Source: an uncultured Collinsella sp. (GTDB lineage Bacteria > Actinomycetota > Coriobacteriia > Coriobacteriales > Coriobacteriaceae). From it: a DNA stretch of 40,321 nucleotides. Shown here piece after piece: positions 39,699 to 40,321 of the stretch; positions within the stretch are counted from its first letter, which is position 1, and each line of letters opens with the position of its first letter. The DNA lies in contig UQXP01000011.1 of the NCBI GenBank assembly GCA_900545055.1, positions 1-40,321 on the forward strand. Reading direction: 5' to 3'. A model generated the notes under the pieces. The model did not search any database, was not told the DNA's origin, and saw nothing but the letters and a program-made list of their open reading frames with translations. The translations under genes and the position numbers were made by a program.

Positions 39699-39704
39699 TA
39701 TAAT
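39699..39704 (+). promoter_or_regulatory. -10 box of thiD
   Basis: Perfect TATAAT in TTTATAATGCTGG, about 47 nt upstream of the thiD start. No good -35 at 17 nt. The space after thiC has no T-tailed terminator that I can see, and no second TPP aptamer. Confidence 0.55.
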
Positions 39705-39750
39705 GCTGGCTTAAAGACCCATTTGATTCCGACCGAACAAGGGAGCGAAC

Positions 39751-40321
39751 ATGGATCGCAGTAAGGTACCTGCCGTCCTGTCCATCGCGGGATCCGATTC
39801 CAGCGGTGGCGCCGGCATTCAGGCCGACATCAAGACCATCACGGCGCACCGCCTGTATGCCGAGACGGCCATCACCGCCATCACCGCACAAAACACGCTC
39901 GGTGTCACCGCCGTGCAGAATATCTCCCCTGATATCGTCGCTGCGCAGATCGACGCCGTATTTGACGATATCCGCCCCAAAGCCGTCAAGATTGGCATGG
40001 TTTCCTCTGCCGAGATTATCGATGTTATCGCCGACCGCCTGAGCTCCTGGAACGCGACAAACGTGGTCGTCGACCCCGTCATGGTAGCCACCTCGGGCGC
40101 ACGGCTGATTGCCGAAGATGCCGCCGAGGCGCTCACCCGCCGCCTGTTCCCGCTAGCGACGGTTATCACGCCCAATATTCCCGAGGCCATGGCCCTGCTC
40201 GACTACGAGGTCGACTCCGAGCGCACGCAGCAAAATGCCGCCATGCTCCTCACCCGCCGCTTTGGCTGCGCATCCCTCGTTAAGGGTGGGCATCTTGTCA
40301 ACGAGGCCAACGATGTACTGG
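39751..40321 (+). CDS. thiD: Hydroxymethylpyrimidine/phosphomethylpyrimidine kinase ThiD (cut by window edge)
   Basis: The first 190 residues are present. VLSIAGSDSSGGAGIQADIK near 9-28 is the HMP-binding and ribokinase-fold signature of ThiD; AITAITAQNT, VKIGMV, VVVDPVMVATSGARL and TPNIPEA follow in the usual order. The enzyme phosphorylates HMP and HMP-P to HMP-PP. ATG 39751 has AAGGGAG upstream. It follows thiC by 180 bp with its own promoter. The C-terminal part, and so any fusion with ThiE (common in this group), is outside the window. Confidence 0.93.
   Translation, partial: MDRSKVPAVLSIAGSDSSGGAGIQADIKTITAHRLYAETAITAITAQNTLGVTAVQNISPDIVAAQIDAVFDDIRPKAVKIGMVSSAEIIDVIADRLSSWNATNVVVDPVMVATSGARLIAEDAAEALTRRLFPLATVITPNIPEAMALLDYEVDSERTQQNAAMLLTRRFGCASLVKGGHLVNEANDVL

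Noticed and set aside
1..40321. tRNA genes, CRISPR arrays, insertion sequences, prophage
   Set aside because: None could be recognised on either strand; the only repeats are the intergenic palindromes listed.

Overview
The window is a 40 kb stretch of a GC-rich (roughly 60%), gene-dense chromosome from a strictly anaerobic bacterium. Gene content (Sec-encoding selD, two double-cubane-type reductases, cysteine desulfidase, a C_GCAxxG_C_C protein), GAAAGG-type ribosome binding sites and the hairpin-rich intergenic spaces suggest the Actinomycetota class Coriobacteriia, most like Collinsella. That assignment is my inference from style and content, not from a database match. No phage, insertion sequence, CRISPR array or tRNA was seen.

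Region 1 (1-13.1 kb, all on the minus strand) is a selenium/molybdenum/iron-sulfur block. Read in the direction of transcription it holds moeA-mogA (molybdenum insertion), modA-modB-modC (molybdate import), a leader with a small ORF and hairpin, two paralogous 2-hydroxyacyl-CoA dehydratase/double-cubane-cluster proteins with their ATP-driven activase, then selD-yedF-DUF3343-cysteine-desulfurase-like (selenium mobilisation), and a cut-off brnQ. selD has an in-frame UGA at the catalytic position with a SECIS-like hairpin behind it, so it is read as a selenoprotein that starts upstream of the UGA.

Region 2 (13.3-21.2 kb) is mixed housekeeping: a CLC-F type fluoride/proton antiporter, a lipid kinase, a small GGQ release-factor-like protein, xpt, a DHA2-type MFS exporter, metY, a C_GCAxxG_C_C protein and a YigZ/IMPACT protein. 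Region 3 (21.2-27.1 kb) has two structured palindromic elements, the RNase P RNA gene, rpsA, a HAD hydrolase, cysteine desulfidase cyuA, rpiB and ndk.

Region 4 (27.4-30.9 kb) is argG-argH with an unannotated small ORF between them and, ahead of argG, an Arg-codon-rich leader peptide followed by a terminator hairpin, which looks like transcription attenuation by arginine. Region 5 (31.2-40.3 kb) has a Cof-type HAD phosphatase, polA with a degenerate proofreading domain, an M18 aminopeptidase, yaaA, a membrane-anchored unknown protein, a TPP riboswitch with thiC, and the start of thiD.

The most unusual content is (a) the coupling of double-cubane reductases to a selenium-supply module with a Sec-containing SelD, (b) the candidate arginine attenuator, and (c) a family of about 100-nt nested palindromes (four copies) with a shared internal motif, plus a separate perfect 33-bp inverted repeat and two related terminator-like repeats.
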